From positions 1 to 36,602 of the forward strand of contig NZ_JARXWL010000028.1 of the NCBI RefSeq assembly GCF_029893325.1: a DNA stretch of 36,602 bases, given 5' to 3'. Positions within the stretch are counted from its first letter, which is position 1. Each line of letters opens with the position of its first letter. This stretch comes from Enterococcus sp. PF1-24. GTDB lineage: Bacteria > Bacillota > Bacilli > Lactobacillales > Enterococcaceae. The notes under the pieces were generated by a model. That model searched no databases. It saw only the letters and a list, made by a program, of their open reading frames with translations, and was not told the DNA's origin. Position numbers and translations under genes: made by a program. Positions 18,437-26,546 of this stretch are shown here, piece after piece.

Positions 18437-18467
18437 AGTGTAAGCTATCAAGTGCACTTTAGGTCAA
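18437..18467 (-). promoter_or_regulatory. MerR-type promoter of the flavodoxin-merR operon
   Basis: On the minus strand TTGACC (18462-18467) and TACACT (18437-18442) are separated by 19 bases. The spacer contains the perfect palindrome AAGTGCACTT (18450-18459). Long-spacer promoters with a central dyad are twisted into activity by MerR proteins. The adjacent merR gene supplies the regulator. Confidence 0.75.
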
Positions 18468-18559
18468 GTAAGAAAATCACTAAGCATAATAATTTTCAAA
18501 TAACATAAAATGAGTTATCATTTTAAAAGTATGCTAGTAAATGAGAGAGGAGAATTATT

Positions 18560-19228
18560 ATCAAAAAAGGAATTGCAGAATTTATTGGAACATTTATTTT
18601 AGTCTTTTTCGGAACAGGAACTGCTGTTTTTGGAAATGGCATGGAAGGTGTCGGCATTGCGGGAATCGCATTAGCTTTTGGGTTAACGATTGTGGCGGCA
18701 GCTTATAGTATTGGAACGGTTTCTGGTGCCCATTTGAATCCGGCTGTTTCTATCAGTATGTTTGTGAATAAACGCATAAACTTCACTGAATTAGTTTATT
18801 ATTTAGTTGGCCAAGTTCTTGGCGCGATTGCTGCAAGCTTTTCAATTTTAACAATTTTGAATTTTGCAGGGCTTTCAACAAGTAACTTAGGTCAAAATAG
18901 TGTGGGGGATTTAGGTGTCGCTGGTGCCTTTATCGTTGAACTTATCTTAACATTTATTTTTGTATTAGTAATTATGACGGTAACAAGCAGTAAAAAAGGC
19001 AATGCTAATTTGGCTGGTCTAGTTATTGGTTTAACTTTAACTATGGTTCATTTAGTAGGAATTCCGTTAACAGGAACTTCTGTCAACCCAGCGCGTAGTT
19101 TAGCACCGGCTATTTTTGTCGGTGGCGAAGCATTATCAACAGTCTGGATCTTTATTTTAGCGCCGATTGTCGGCGGAATTTTAGCAGCTTTAGTCGCTAA
19201 ATATTTATTAGCAACAGAAGAAGCTTAA
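18560..19228 (+). CDS. AqpZ-like aquaporin with a non-canonical start codon
   Basis: This water-channel protein of about 222 residues has the two signature loops HLNPAVS (N60-P-A) and SVNPARS (N176-P-A-R179). H164 (VHLVGIP) and R179 fit the narrow water-selective filter of AqpZ; GlpF has NPARD. The first helix, beginning IKKGIAEFIGTFILVFFGTG, is coded upstream of the first ATG (18641), so a start there would delete a helix. The frame has a TGA at 18542-18544 and no ATG, GTG or TTG before 18641. AGGAG at 18548-18552 is 7 bases before ATC 18560, the place where relatives have ATG-Lys-Lys. Translation must use ATC (or ATT 18557), or the start has been lost by mutation or misread. A strong terminator follows. 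Confidence 0.75.
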   Translation: MKKGIAEFIGTFILVFFGTGTAVFGNGMEGVGIAGIALAFGLTIVAAAYSIGTVSGAHLNPAVSISMFVNKRINFTELVYYLVGQVLGAIAASFSILTILNFAGLSTSNLGQNSVGDLGVAGAFIVELILTFIFVLVIMTVTSSKKGNANLAGLVIGLTLTMVHLVGIPLTGTSVNPARSLAPAIFVGGEALSTVWIFILAPIVGGILAALVAKYLLATEEA

Positions 19229-19257
19229 AACTTAATAAGCAATGCTAGCATATCAAC

Positions 19258-19305
19258 AAAACCATCAGATTACGCCTTTATAAAAGCGTAATCTGATGGT
19301 TTTTT
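19258..19305 (+). terminator. Terminator after the aquaporin gene
   Basis: AAAACCATCAGATTACGC pairs perfectly over 18 bp with GCGTAATCTGATGGTTTT around a 10-base loop, followed by T residues. Confidence 0.9.
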
Positions 19306-19443
19306 CAATAATTCTAACTATTGCTAGCTAAAATTGAAAATATTTTTTTGAAAAAATAGGTGACATTTGGTGGAGAAACTTTCGTATATAGAGTGTGGGG
19401 CTAAAGATGATGGTATTAAAAACTTTCATTTAAACAGAAAATA

Positions 19444-19471
19444 GATTAGTTTATTTAGCAATAAACTAATC
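19444..19471 (-). terminator. Stem-loop after pgmB, probable terminator
   Basis: GATTAGTTTATT and AATAAACTAATC form a perfect 12-bp stem with a 4-base loop, 17 bases beyond the pgmB stop. On the minus strand it is followed by TATTTTCTG, a weak U-rich tail. The rest of 19306-19443 shows no gene that I can support. Confidence 0.6.
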
Positions 19472-19488
19472 CGATATTCAACATTTAC

Positions 19489-20154
19489 TTAGTGTTTTTC
19501 TTGCCAAATTTCAATGATTTTTTCGTAAGTTAATAATGATGTGTCAGCAAGAACGGCGTCAGCTGCGTTAAGTGTAGCAGGATCGCCGATACCAATTGAG
19601 AGTAAGTGAGCATCGTTAATTGATTGAATACCTGAATAAGCATCCTCGACACCAACAGCTTCTGAGGGTAAAACATCTAATTGATTACAAGCTTTACTAA
19701 AAATTTCTGGATGGGGTTTTCCCTGTTCAAGTGTAGCAGGATCAACAATTGTATCAAATTGTGAGGTTAAACCTAGATTTTTTAAAATTTGGGGTGCATT
19801 TTTACTAGCTGAGGCTAAACCTATCTTTATTTGGTTGGCTCTCAATTCTGCTAACAGTGTTGCGATACCAGGTAAAGTATCTGCGGGAGTAACTTTTTCA
19901 ATTAGGCTTACATAGAAATTATTTTTTTCGTTAGCAAATTCTGCTTTTTCTGCTTCAGAATAATGATTTTCCTGATTTCCTAAAGCGAGAATTCTGCGTA
20001 AAGATTCAGTTCGATCAACACCTTTCAGATTTTCGTTGAACTCCTCTGAGATAACAATACCTAATTTTTCTCCTAGTTTTTTCCAAGCAATAAAGTGGAA
20101 GATGGCAGTATCAGTAATTACACCATCTAAGTCAAAGATAACATCTTTTAACAT
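19489..20154 (-). CDS. pgmB: Beta-phosphoglucomutase
   Basis: This 221-residue HAD-superfamily enzyme converts beta-glucose 1-phosphate to glucose 6-phosphate. The nucleophile and acid/base are D8 and D10 in FDLDGVITDTA. The cap follows, with WKKLGEKLGI and the substrate segment LKGVDRTESLRRIL. Later HAD motifs are GLASASKNAP and VGVEDAYSGIQS. It is divergent from an operon with two GH65 phosphorylases, whose product is beta-glucose 1-phosphate, so the pathway assignment is strong. Its promoter and a 16-base operator-like site shared with the operon lie in the 154-base gap. Confidence 0.95.
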   Translation of the reverse strand: MLKDVIFDLDGVITDTAIFHFIAWKKLGEKLGIVISEEFNENLKGVDRTESLRRILALGNQENHYSEAEKAEFANEKNNFYVSLIEKVTPADTLPGIATLLAELRANQIKIGLASASKNAPQILKNLGLTSQFDTIVDPATLEQGKPHPEIFSKACNQLDVLPSEAVGVEDAYSGIQSINDAHLLSIGIGDPATLNAADAVLADTSLLTYEKIIEIWQEKH

Positions 20155-20164
20155 AAAGAGCTTC

Positions 20165-20180
20165 CTAAAACGTTTTCTGT
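20165..20180. promoter_or_regulatory. LacI-type operator candidate, copy 1
   Basis: CTAAAACGTTTTCTGT contains the perfect palindrome AAAACGTTTT, with the central CG usual for LacI-family sites. It lies between the pgmB -10 box and start codon. The same 16 bases recur at 21032-21047. The likely binder is the LacI-family regulator of the operon. Confidence 0.6.
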
Positions 20181-20193
20181 AATTCGGTTACAA

Positions 20194-20222
20194 AGTATAA
20201 ACTATTTTAAAAATAAATGCAA
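20194..20222 (-). promoter_or_regulatory. Promoter of pgmB
   Basis: On the minus strand TTGCAT (20217-20222) and TATACT (20194-20199) have a 17-base spacer, 40 bases before the pgmB start codon. Confidence 0.7.
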
Positions 20223-20231
20223 ATTTTTGCT

Positions 20232-20245
20232 TGTAACCGCTTGAA
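20232..20245 (+). promoter_or_regulatory. Possible cre site
   Basis: TGTAACCGCTTGAA matches 12 of 14 positions of TGWAANCGNTNWCA and overlaps the -35 box of the plus-strand promoter. It would bring the phosphorylase operon under CcpA. The mismatches are in the right half, so this is tentative. Confidence 0.4.
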
Positions 20246-20269
20246 ATGTAAAATAATATCTGTTATTAT
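20241..20269 (+). promoter_or_regulatory. Promoter of the phosphorylase operon
   Basis: TTGAAA (20241-20246) and TATTAT (20264-20269) have a 17-base spacer and precede the RDD gene by about 40 bases. They are the best promoter in the gap on this strand. Confidence 0.65.
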
Positions 20270-20279
20270 CCTTTTATAA

Positions 20280-20293
20280 CGAAAAGGTTTTCG
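20280..20293 (+). promoter_or_regulatory. LacI-type operator candidate at the operon start
   Basis: CGAAAAGGTTTTCG has 6-bp arms around a 2-base centre and lies about 10-24 bases past the -10 box, between the transcription start and the ribosome site. Its AAAA-NN-TTTT core resembles the sites at 20165 and 21032, so the same LacI regulator may bind. The centre is GG rather than CG. Confidence 0.5.
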
Positions 20294-20308
20294 AGAGAAG
20301 GTGAATAA

Positions 20309-20743
20309 ATGCTAGGTAAATGTATATTACGGTTTTTAGCAGGTGTGATTGATTATTTGCTAATTTTTGTACTAGCTCAAATGGTATTAACGGTTTTAGG
20401 CGTTGAGGGACTTTTATATAATTTATTACCGCAACTGCTATTTGCTACGTATAATATTATTGCGATTACTACTTTTGAAGGTAGAACAATTGGGAAATAT
20501 TTTAGTAAGCTTTTTGTTTATACTGAAGAAGGTGGCGCATTACACTTAGGCGTTCGTGAAGTTACTAAATTATTATACTTCTTACCAAATGTAGGTTTTA
20601 TTTTCTTGATCATCAGTTTGTTAGTATTTATTTTTAAAAAGAAAGGATTACACGATTGGATTGGTGGAAGTGATGTTCTTTTAGAAAAAGAACGCCAAAA
20701 CTTAGAAAGTAGGGATTCTTATGGAGACAGACTCCTTAGATAA
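20309..20743 (+). CDS. RDD-family membrane protein
   Basis: This 144-residue protein has three hydrophobic segments (about 10-28, 36-54, 90-110). The RDD-family marks are RFLAGVIDYLL near the start, FEGRTIGKYFSKL in the middle and GLHDWIGGSDVL near the end. The general role of RDD proteins is unclear; some act in ion or solute transport. It is the first gene of the sugar phosphorylase operon, with AAGGTG before ATG 20309. It overlaps the next gene by 23 bases. Why an RDD protein leads a disaccharide operon is not evident. Confidence 0.85.
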   Translation: MLGKCILRFLAGVIDYLLIFVLAQMVLTVLGVEGLLYNLLPQLLFATYNIIAITTFEGRTIGKYFSKLFVYTEEGGALHLGVREVTKLLYFLPNVGFIFLIISLLVFIFKKKGLHDWIGGSDVLLEKERQNLESRDSYGDRLLR

Positions 20744-21017
20744 AGTATTGGAAGAAAGTGCAGTGTTAACCATCGATACAAGTAATTTGTTATTACTATT
20801 TGTAATAACAGTTGTGGTTAGTTTTGCACTATCTAAACTGTTGAAAAATCAATACAATCCCAAGCAATTGATAATTAGCTATGCTTGTTACGGAATTTTT
20901 CATTTGCTTTTGGGAATTTTTATTTTGAAACTTTCGGTAATAATTGTCTTAGGACTATATCTAATGGGTGGAATTTTAGCTTTCTTTCGCTCAAATCATT
21001 ATTTTTATCAGCAATAA
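20721..21017 (+). CDS. Small membrane protein of unknown function (98 residues)
   Basis: I do not recognise this family. The first 20 residues are acidic and soluble; three hydrophobic helices follow (about 22-41, 50-68, 72-88), and the protein ends HYFYQQ. It starts inside the end of the RDD gene (ATG 20721, with AGGG nearby), so the two are translationally coupled and their products may interact in the membrane. Downstream is an operator-like site and then the first GH65 gene. A real gene is supported by the coding length, the membrane pattern and the tight spacing. Confidence 0.7.
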   Translation: METDSLDKVLEESAVLTIDTSNLLLLFVITVVVSFALSKLLKNQYNPKQLIISYACYGIFHLLLGIFILKLSVIIVLGLYLMGGILAFFRSNHYFYQQ

Positions 21018-21031
21018 TTTTTATTTAAAAT

Positions 21032-21047
21032 CTAAAACGTTTTCTGT
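21032..21047. promoter_or_regulatory. LacI-type operator candidate, copy 2
   Basis: CTAAAACGTTTTCTGT is identical to 20165-20180. It lies just before the GGAGGG ribosome site of the first GH65 gene, inside the operon. A repressor bound here would be a roadblock to transcripts from upstream or control an internal promoter; only a weak TAAAAT is visible nearby. Confidence 0.6.
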
Positions 21048-21058
21048 TGGAGGGAATT

Positions 21059-23386
21059 ATGAGAACTGGAATGAAGTATTTTGAAAATAATCCTTGGTTA
21101 TTAGGAGAGGATCATTTTGAAACAGATTGGCTAGGAAAAGCCGAAGCGGCAATGTATTTAGGAAATGGCTATATGGGGATTCGCTCAGCGACTGAAGAAT
21201 CTTATGTTGGTGAAAAAAGAGATACCTTTGTAGCGGGAACTTTCAATAAGTTTGATGCCAATGAAGTAACCGAGCTACCTAATGTTCCTGATATGATTGG
21301 CATGGAAATTAGACTAAACCAGCAACGTCTTGATTTAACTAAAGGAATAGTTACTAACTATCAACGAAATTTAGATTTGAAAACTGGCGAACTTTTACGT
21401 TCTTTTGTTTGGGAATATCAAGAAATCAAAGCGGCTTTCACTTTTAAGCGCTTTGTTTCTTTTGAACAAAAACATTTACTTGGTCAACAAATTGAAATTA
21501 AAAATTTAGGGGCAAATATTGAACTTGAAATCGTTTCTGGAATTGATGGGCAAGTGAGCAATAGCGGTTCTCAGCATTTTACAGAAGGGGACAAAGCTTT
21601 AGCTGAAGGAAAATATATGCAGATGATGCCTTATACTAGTCAGTCAAATATTTTCTTTGTGCTTTCAACTGTTCATAAAATTGCTAAAGAAAGAGATATC
21701 TATGAAGAAACAAAAAAACGGATTGAGATGGGACGCAGAAAAATCTATAACCGTTATTGGCTAGATTTAGCAGAAAATCAAACAGTTACGATTGAAAAAA
21801 TTTCTTCTATTCATACAAGTATTGATAAAGAAACAGCCAGTAAAACTTTGGAAGAAGTCAAAGAGATTGCTTTAACAGAGTTGAAAGAGGCGACTGAAAC
21901 CGGTTATCAAAAACTTTTTGAAGCTTCTAAAGCAGCTTGGGATAAAAAAGTTTGGTCGGTTTTACCAATCAGTATTGAATCAAAAAAATTTAAAGATCAG
22001 TTGGCGCTTAATTTTGCTAAATATCATCTGCATATTATGACGCCTGCTCATGATGAACGCATGAACATTGCAGCAAAAGGATTATCTGGCGAAGGCTATA
22101 AAGGCCATACTTTTTGGGATACAGAAATCTTTATGTTGCCTTACTTTACTTTTACTCATCCAGAGATCGCTAAGAGCTTAGTTACATACCGCTATTTAGG
22201 TTTAGAAGGCGCTCATAAAAAAGCTCAAATTAATGGTTATGAAGGTGCGCAATTCCCTTGGGAAGCGGCTTGGCCAGATGACGGGGAAACTACGCCAGTC
22301 TGGGGAGCAGCGGATATTATCACTGGCAAACCGACAAAAATTTGGTCAGGTTTCATTGAACAACATATTACTAGTGATGTAGCTTTTGGGATTAAACAAT
22401 ATTTAGATGTAACTGGTGATCAGGAATTTGCCAAAGAAAAAGGCTACGAGGTTATTTTAGATACAGCTAAGTTTTGGGCAAGCCGTTTAGAGTGGCAAGA
22501 GGACAAACAACGTTATGAAATTTTAGAGGTTGTTGGACCCGATGAATATAAAGAGCACGTTGATAATAATTCCTTTACTAATTATACGGCCCATTGGAAT
22601 ATCACTTTGGCGATAAACTTATACGAAAGACTGCAACAAGAAGAGCCTGAACTTTTTGAAAAATTAAATCAAAAATTGGCTTTAGAGCGAGTTTATGCTG
22701 AGTGGCAAGATAAGGTAGATAAAATCTACTTACCACAACCAAACCAAGAGGGTGTCTTACCACAAGATGATAAATATTTATCTAAAAAAATCATTGATTT
22801 AACAGAATATAAAAATAGTCCACATGTAGGCACCTTGTTCCACGATTACAATTTAGAACAAGTGAATGATATGCAAGTAACAAAACAAGCGGATGTTTTA
22901 CTTTTACTCTTCTTATTTGAAAATCTATTTCCTAAAAAGGAAAAATTAATCAATTGGAATTATTATGAACCTAAAACATTGCACGATTCTTCACTTTCAT
23001 TATCGACTCATGCTATTTTAGCAGCAGATTTAGGGAAATTAGATTTATCTTATGATTTATTTAATCAAGCGATGAATATTGATATGGGCGAAAATATGAC
23101 TTCCTCTAATGAAGGAATTCACGCAGCTTCAATCGGTGGTATTTGGCAGATGACTGTTTTAGGTTATGGTGGCGTGCGATGCTTAAATGGGAAATTAAGA
23201 ATTGAACCACATTTACCAGAAGCGTGGAGCAAATTATCATTTGGGATTGTTTGGCAAGGAAATCCCTTAGAAATTCAAGTCACTAAAGAGCAATTCAGCG
23301 TGCGTAATTTAGGGGTACAAGAAGTTTCTTTTGAAGCTTTTGGCAATAATTATTCTGTTTCGACAGAAGAAACAATTATATTTTAG
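21059..23386 (+). CDS. GH65 glycoside phosphorylase (kojibiose/nigerose-type candidate)
   Basis: This 775-residue cytoplasmic enzyme has an N-terminal beta-sandwich, a linker and an (alpha/alpha)6 barrel. It splits an alpha-glucoside with phosphate, inverting to beta-glucose 1-phosphate. The general acid is E496 in VVGPDEYKEH. FWDTEIFMLPYF, LHDSSLSLS (phosphate site) and GIHAASIGGIW are conserved barrel loops. The substrate-loop region at about 397-447, with AQFPWEAAWPDD and EQHITSDVAF, is unlike the maltose phosphorylase type and recalls the kojibiose/nigerose branch; this is from memory, so the substrate is open. I start it at ATG 21059 behind GGAGGG; TTG 21047 lies in the operator. Its product feeds PgmB. 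Confidence 0.88.
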   Translation: MRTGMKYFENNPWLLGEDHFETDWLGKAEAAMYLGNGYMGIRSATEESYVGEKRDTFVAGTFNKFDANEVTELPNVPDMIGMEIRLNQQRLDLTKGIVTNYQRNLDLKTGELLRSFVWEYQEIKAAFTFKRFVSFEQKHLLGQQIEIKNLGANIELEIVSGIDGQVSNSGSQHFTEGDKALAEGKYMQMMPYTSQSNIFFVLSTVHKIAKERDIYEETKKRIEMGRRKIYNRYWLDLAENQTVTIEKISSIHTSIDKETASKTLEEVKEIALTELKEATETGYQKLFEASKAAWDKKVWSVLPISIESKKFKDQLALNFAKYHLHIMTPAHDERMNIAAKGLSGEGYKGHTFWDTEIFMLPYFTFTHPEIAKSLVTYRYLGLEGAHKKAQINGYEGAQFPWEAAWPDDGETTPVWGAADIITGKPTKIWSGFIEQHITSDVAFGIKQYLDVTGDQEFAKEKGYEVILDTAKFWASRLEWQEDKQRYEILEVVGPDEYKEHVDNNSFTNYTAHWNITLAINLYERLQQEEPELFEKLNQKLALERVYAEWQDKVDKIYLPQPNQEGVLPQDDKYLSKKIIDLTEYKNSPHVGTLFHDYNLEQVNDMQVTKQADVLLLLFLFENLFPKKEKLINWNYYEPKTLHDSSLSLSTHAILAADLGKLDLSYDLFNQAMNIDMGENMTSSNEGIHAASIGGIWQMTVLGYGGVRCLNGKLRIEPHLPEAWSKLSFGIVWQGNPLEIQVTKEQFSVRNLGVQEVSFEAFGNNYSVSTEETIIF

Positions 23387-23398
23387 GAGGAATTTATT

Positions 23399-24673
23399 AT
23401 GAAAACATGGAAAAAAGTTATTGGCGTAGGGCTTACTTTGTCAGCAGCATTGCTAACTGCTTGTAGTGGTGATAAAGGAGCAAGTAGTTCAGGTGAGGAT
23501 AAGACTGATTTTGCTGGTGATACATTGACACTTGGTGTTTGGGGCGGAAATGAAGCTGAAGAAAAATCATTGGATGATATGATTAAAGCTTTTGAAGATG
23601 AAACTGGTGCGAAAATTGAGAAGAAAGTTTATACCGACTACAATACTCAAATTCAAGCAGATATGGCTGGTAAAACAGCGCCAGATGTATTTTATGTTGA
23701 TGCTTATATGTACCCATGGTTTTCTGAAAACCAAACTTTAGCAGAATTAGATGCTGATAAGTTTGAAAGTGATAAATTCTATAGTAGCTTGACTGATGCT
23801 TTCTCAACTGAAGGAAAACTAGAAGCTATTCCTAAAGATATGTCGACTTTAGCATTATACTTAAATACTGAAATTTTTGAAAAAGCTGGAGTTTCAGTTG
23901 ATGAAATTCCAGAATCTTATGAAGAATATGTTGAATGGTTGCCTGAATTTCAAGAAAAAATTGACGCAGCTTACGGCAAAGGGAAAGTTTTTGCTATGAG
24001 CTACAACCAAGATATGGCTCGGAATTATTATTTAGCTACTCGTGATGGTGGCTTGCCTTTAAATGAAGATGGTACAGCAAACTTAGCGGATAAAAAAGTT
24101 GTAGAAAATCTATCTATTTTGAAAGATTTAGTCGATACGGGAGCAGCTGTGACACCAAAAGATATTGGTACTGGTTGGAATGGAGAGGCTTTTGGTTCAG
24201 GTAAAATCGCAATTATGGATGAAGGTAACTGGGTATATCAAACATTGAAAACTGAATTTCCAGATATTCCATTTACAGTTAAAAAAATGCCAACTTATAA
24301 AGACGCAGAAGGTTCAATGATGTTTTCAGTTGGTTGGGGTAAATATGCTGCTACTAAACAATCTGCTTTAGCAGATAAATGGATTCAATATGCAACTGGC
24401 GCTGAAGGTATGGAAGGTTGGGTTGTTGGTACAGGAACACTACCAAGTCGTGAAGACGTTGCTGAGACTGCTGATTTAACAGCAAATCCAGATTTATTAA
24501 TTCATTTAGAAGCTTGGGATTATGCAACAATTTGGCAAGATGGTACAACATTAGATACAGTAAACAAAGCTTATCAAAACTTCTTACCTAAAGCTTTAGA
24601 TGGTAGTGAAACTTTTGAAGAAGCAATGCAAGAAGCTGATGAACAAGCAAACGCTGATATCACAGCTAACTAA
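23399..24673 (+). CDS. ABC transporter sugar-binding lipoprotein
   Basis: This 424-residue extracellular receptor has a type II signal peptide with a lipobox ending LTAC, so C22 is lipidated, followed by a Gly/Ser linker. The mature part is a MalE-type fold (TLGVWGGNEAEE near the start and GKIAIMDEGNWV in the second half). It should deliver an alpha-glucosyl disaccharide or oligosaccharide to the two permeases downstream. The two GH65 enzymes and the sucrose phosphorylase show what can be used inside, but not which sugar it binds. AGGAGG precedes ATG. A large stem-loop follows the gene. Confidence 0.92.
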   Translation: MKTWKKVIGVGLTLSAALLTACSGDKGASSSGEDKTDFAGDTLTLGVWGGNEAEEKSLDDMIKAFEDETGAKIEKKVYTDYNTQIQADMAGKTAPDVFYVDAYMYPWFSENQTLAELDADKFESDKFYSSLTDAFSTEGKLEAIPKDMSTLALYLNTEIFEKAGVSVDEIPESYEEYVEWLPEFQEKIDAAYGKGKVFAMSYNQDMARNYYLATRDGGLPLNEDGTANLADKKVVENLSILKDLVDTGAAVTPKDIGTGWNGEAFGSGKIAIMDEGNWVYQTLKTEFPDIPFTVKKMPTYKDAEGSMMFSVGWGKYAATKQSALADKWIQYATGAEGMEGWVVGTGTLPSREDVAETADLTANPDLLIHLEAWDYATIWQDGTTLDTVNKAYQNFLPKALDGSETFEEAMQEADEQANADITAN

Positions 24674-24682
24674 ATAAAAACT

Positions 24683-24757
24683 TTTAAGAAAAGGCTGGGG
24701 TATTAATTTTCTAAATCTTTTGGAAAACTTACGATGTATCCCAGCTTTATTCTTAAA
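24683..24757 (+). repeat. Large stem-loop between binding-protein and permease genes
   Basis: TTTAAGAA (24683-24690) pairs with TTCTTAAA (24750-24757), and inside it GCTGGG pairs with CCCAGC. A long A/T-rich loop is enclosed and no strong T-run follows. It sits in the same place as the hairpin in the other ABC operon (4206-4231), and probably raises the level of binding protein relative to permeases. Confidence 0.6.
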
Positions 24758-24791
24758 TGGTTAAGATTTAAGCCGAGAAAGGAGTAACATA

Positions 24792-25700
24792 ATGGAAATT
24801 TCTAAAAAGTCAAGACGGACTAAAGCTCAAAAAGAAGAAATTAGACAAGCTTGGATATTTTTAGCGCCTGCAATAATAGTAGTTGGAATTTTCTTTGTAT
24901 TGGCTGTTTTATTTGCTATCTATTTGTCTTTTAATGACGTAAATCTTTTTACAGGGAACTATACGTTTAAAGGTTTGGACAACTATTTACGAATTTTTCA
25001 AGATAAAAAGGCTATGACGGCATTAAAAAATACCGCATCTTTTGCCTTTGTAGTAGTACCGCTACAAACTTTATTTGCACTAGTTATCGCTTATATTTTA
25101 AGTAGTAAAGGTATTAAGGGGAAAAAACTGTTTCGCCTTATTTATTTTCTACCAACATTAACTTCAAGTTCGGCTTTAACAATTATTTTCATGTTTATTT
25201 TTAATGTTTATGGACCTGTTAATGATTTCTTTATGAGCATTGGTTTGTACAGCGCACCAATTAATTTTTTACAAGAACCAGCCTATGCTTTAAAAGTAAT
25301 TATGGTAATGAATATCTGGTCAACAGTGCCATATTATATGACAATTTATTTGGCATCTTTAGTTGACTTACCTGATTCACTATATGAAGCTGCTTCAATT
25401 GATGGTGCAACTGCAATGGATAAGCTTCGCTATATTACAATTCCTTATTTAAGACCAATTACGACCTATGTATTATTAACCGGAATTATTGGTACTTTTC
25501 AAATGTTTGACCAAGCTTATATTTTCTCTAATGGATCGGGTGGGCCCAATAATTCCACTTTAACTATTTCATTGATGATTTATCAATATGCTTTTGGCCA
25601 AATGAATACGATGGGTTATGCAGCAGCTTTAGCAATTGTATTATCAATCATCATTTTTGTTGCTTCAAGATTAGCTGAGAAATTGAATAGTGAAAGGTAG
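24792..25700 (+). CDS. ABC sugar transporter permease, MalF type
   Basis: This 302-residue membrane protein has a basic N-terminal tail of about 20 residues, about six helices, and the ATPase-contacting EAA loop at about 199-218 (YEAASIDGATAMD...). It pairs with the following MalG-type permease 9 bases downstream. GAGAAAGGAG precedes ATG 24792. No ATPase gene is found in the operon, so a shared MsmK-type ATPase is expected. Confidence 0.93.
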   Translation: MEISKKSRRTKAQKEEIRQAWIFLAPAIIVVGIFFVLAVLFAIYLSFNDVNLFTGNYTFKGLDNYLRIFQDKKAMTALKNTASFAFVVVPLQTLFALVIAYILSSKGIKGKKLFRLIYFLPTLTSSSALTIIFMFIFNVYGPVNDFFMSIGLYSAPINFLQEPAYALKVIMVMNIWSTVPYYMTIYLASLVDLPDSLYEAASIDGATAMDKLRYITIPYLRPITTYVLLTGIIGTFQMFDQAYIFSNGSGGPNNSTLTISLMIYQYAFGQMNTMGYAAALAIVLSIIIFVASRLAEKLNSER

Positions 25701-25709
25701 GGATGAAGA

Positions 25710-26546
25710 ATGAAAGGGAAAAAGCGAGAACAAATACTTAAAGGGATTTTATATGCTATTTTAATTATTTATGCAGGCTTAACTTTCTACCCGTTTATTT
25801 GGGCGATAGCAGCTTCTTTTAAACCCTATGCGGAAATTGTTTCTGGAGATATGGGATTGATTCCAAAAACATTTACTTTAGGGAACTTTGAATATGTTTT
25901 AGGAAGATCTTCATTGTTTACTCGTTGGTTTCTCAATTCAGTAATCATTTCAGTAATAGGAACAGTAATTAATATTTTCCTTAATACAATGGCAGGCTAT
26001 GCACTGGCACGATTGAATTTTCCAGGTCGTGAGAGAATCTATTATGGATTTTTAGCATTGATGATGGTACCTGCTCAAGTATTATTAATTCCTAACTATT
26101 TAATTTTAATGAATTTAGGGATGTTAGATAGTTTTTCTTCTTTAATTTTACCAGCAGCAGTTAATATCGGAAATATCTTTATGATGCGACAGTTTTTCTT
26201 ATCATTTCCTAAAGATGTTGAAGAAGCAGCTTCAATTGACGGGTTAGGTCGTTTTCAAACTTTTTTCCGAATTGTTATGCCTTTAGCAAAACCTTCAATT
26301 GCGACACAAGCAGTTTTTGTTTTTATGGGCTTTTGGAATGAATTTATGAAACCAATGCTTTATTTAACGACGCCAAGCAAGTATACTTTAACTTTAGGGT
26401 TGCAAACTTTCCAAAGTCGTAACGGAGGCGTACGTTGGGATCAAACAATGGCAGCCAGTGTGATTACGATTGTACCAATTGTAATCATTTATCTAATTTT
26501 TAATAAGTATTTCTTACAAGGAGTTCGGATGGATGGCGAAAAATAA
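25710..26546 (+). CDS. ABC sugar transporter permease, MalG type
   Basis: This 278-residue partner permease has its first helix at about 13-34, the typical FYPFIWAIAASFKP opening, and the EAA loop at about 170-190 (EEAASIDGLGRFQTFFRI). Its end overlaps the start of the second GH65 gene by 14 bases, so uptake and phosphorolysis are translationally coupled. Confidence 0.93.
   Translation: MKGKKREQILKGILYAILIIYAGLTFYPFIWAIAASFKPYAEIVSGDMGLIPKTFTLGNFEYVLGRSSLFTRWFLNSVIISVIGTVINIFLNTMAGYALARLNFPGRERIYYGFLALMMVPAQVLLIPNYLILMNLGMLDSFSSLILPAAVNIGNIFMMRQFFLSFPKDVEEAASIDGLGRFQTFFRIVMPLAKPSIATQAVFVFMGFWNEFMKPMLYLTTPSKYTLTLGLQTFQSRNGGVRWDQTMAASVITIVPIVIIYLIFNKYFLQGVRMDGEK

Noticed and set aside
18507-18524. 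AAAATGA-gtta-TCATTTT inverted repeat before the aquaporin gene
   Set aside because: The arms are only 7 bp of A/T-rich sequence, which is expected by chance here; no regulator can be tied to it.
20178-20193. TGTAATTCGGTTACA as a second cre site
   Set aside because: It is one base longer than a cre site, so the two halves cannot both fit the consensus.
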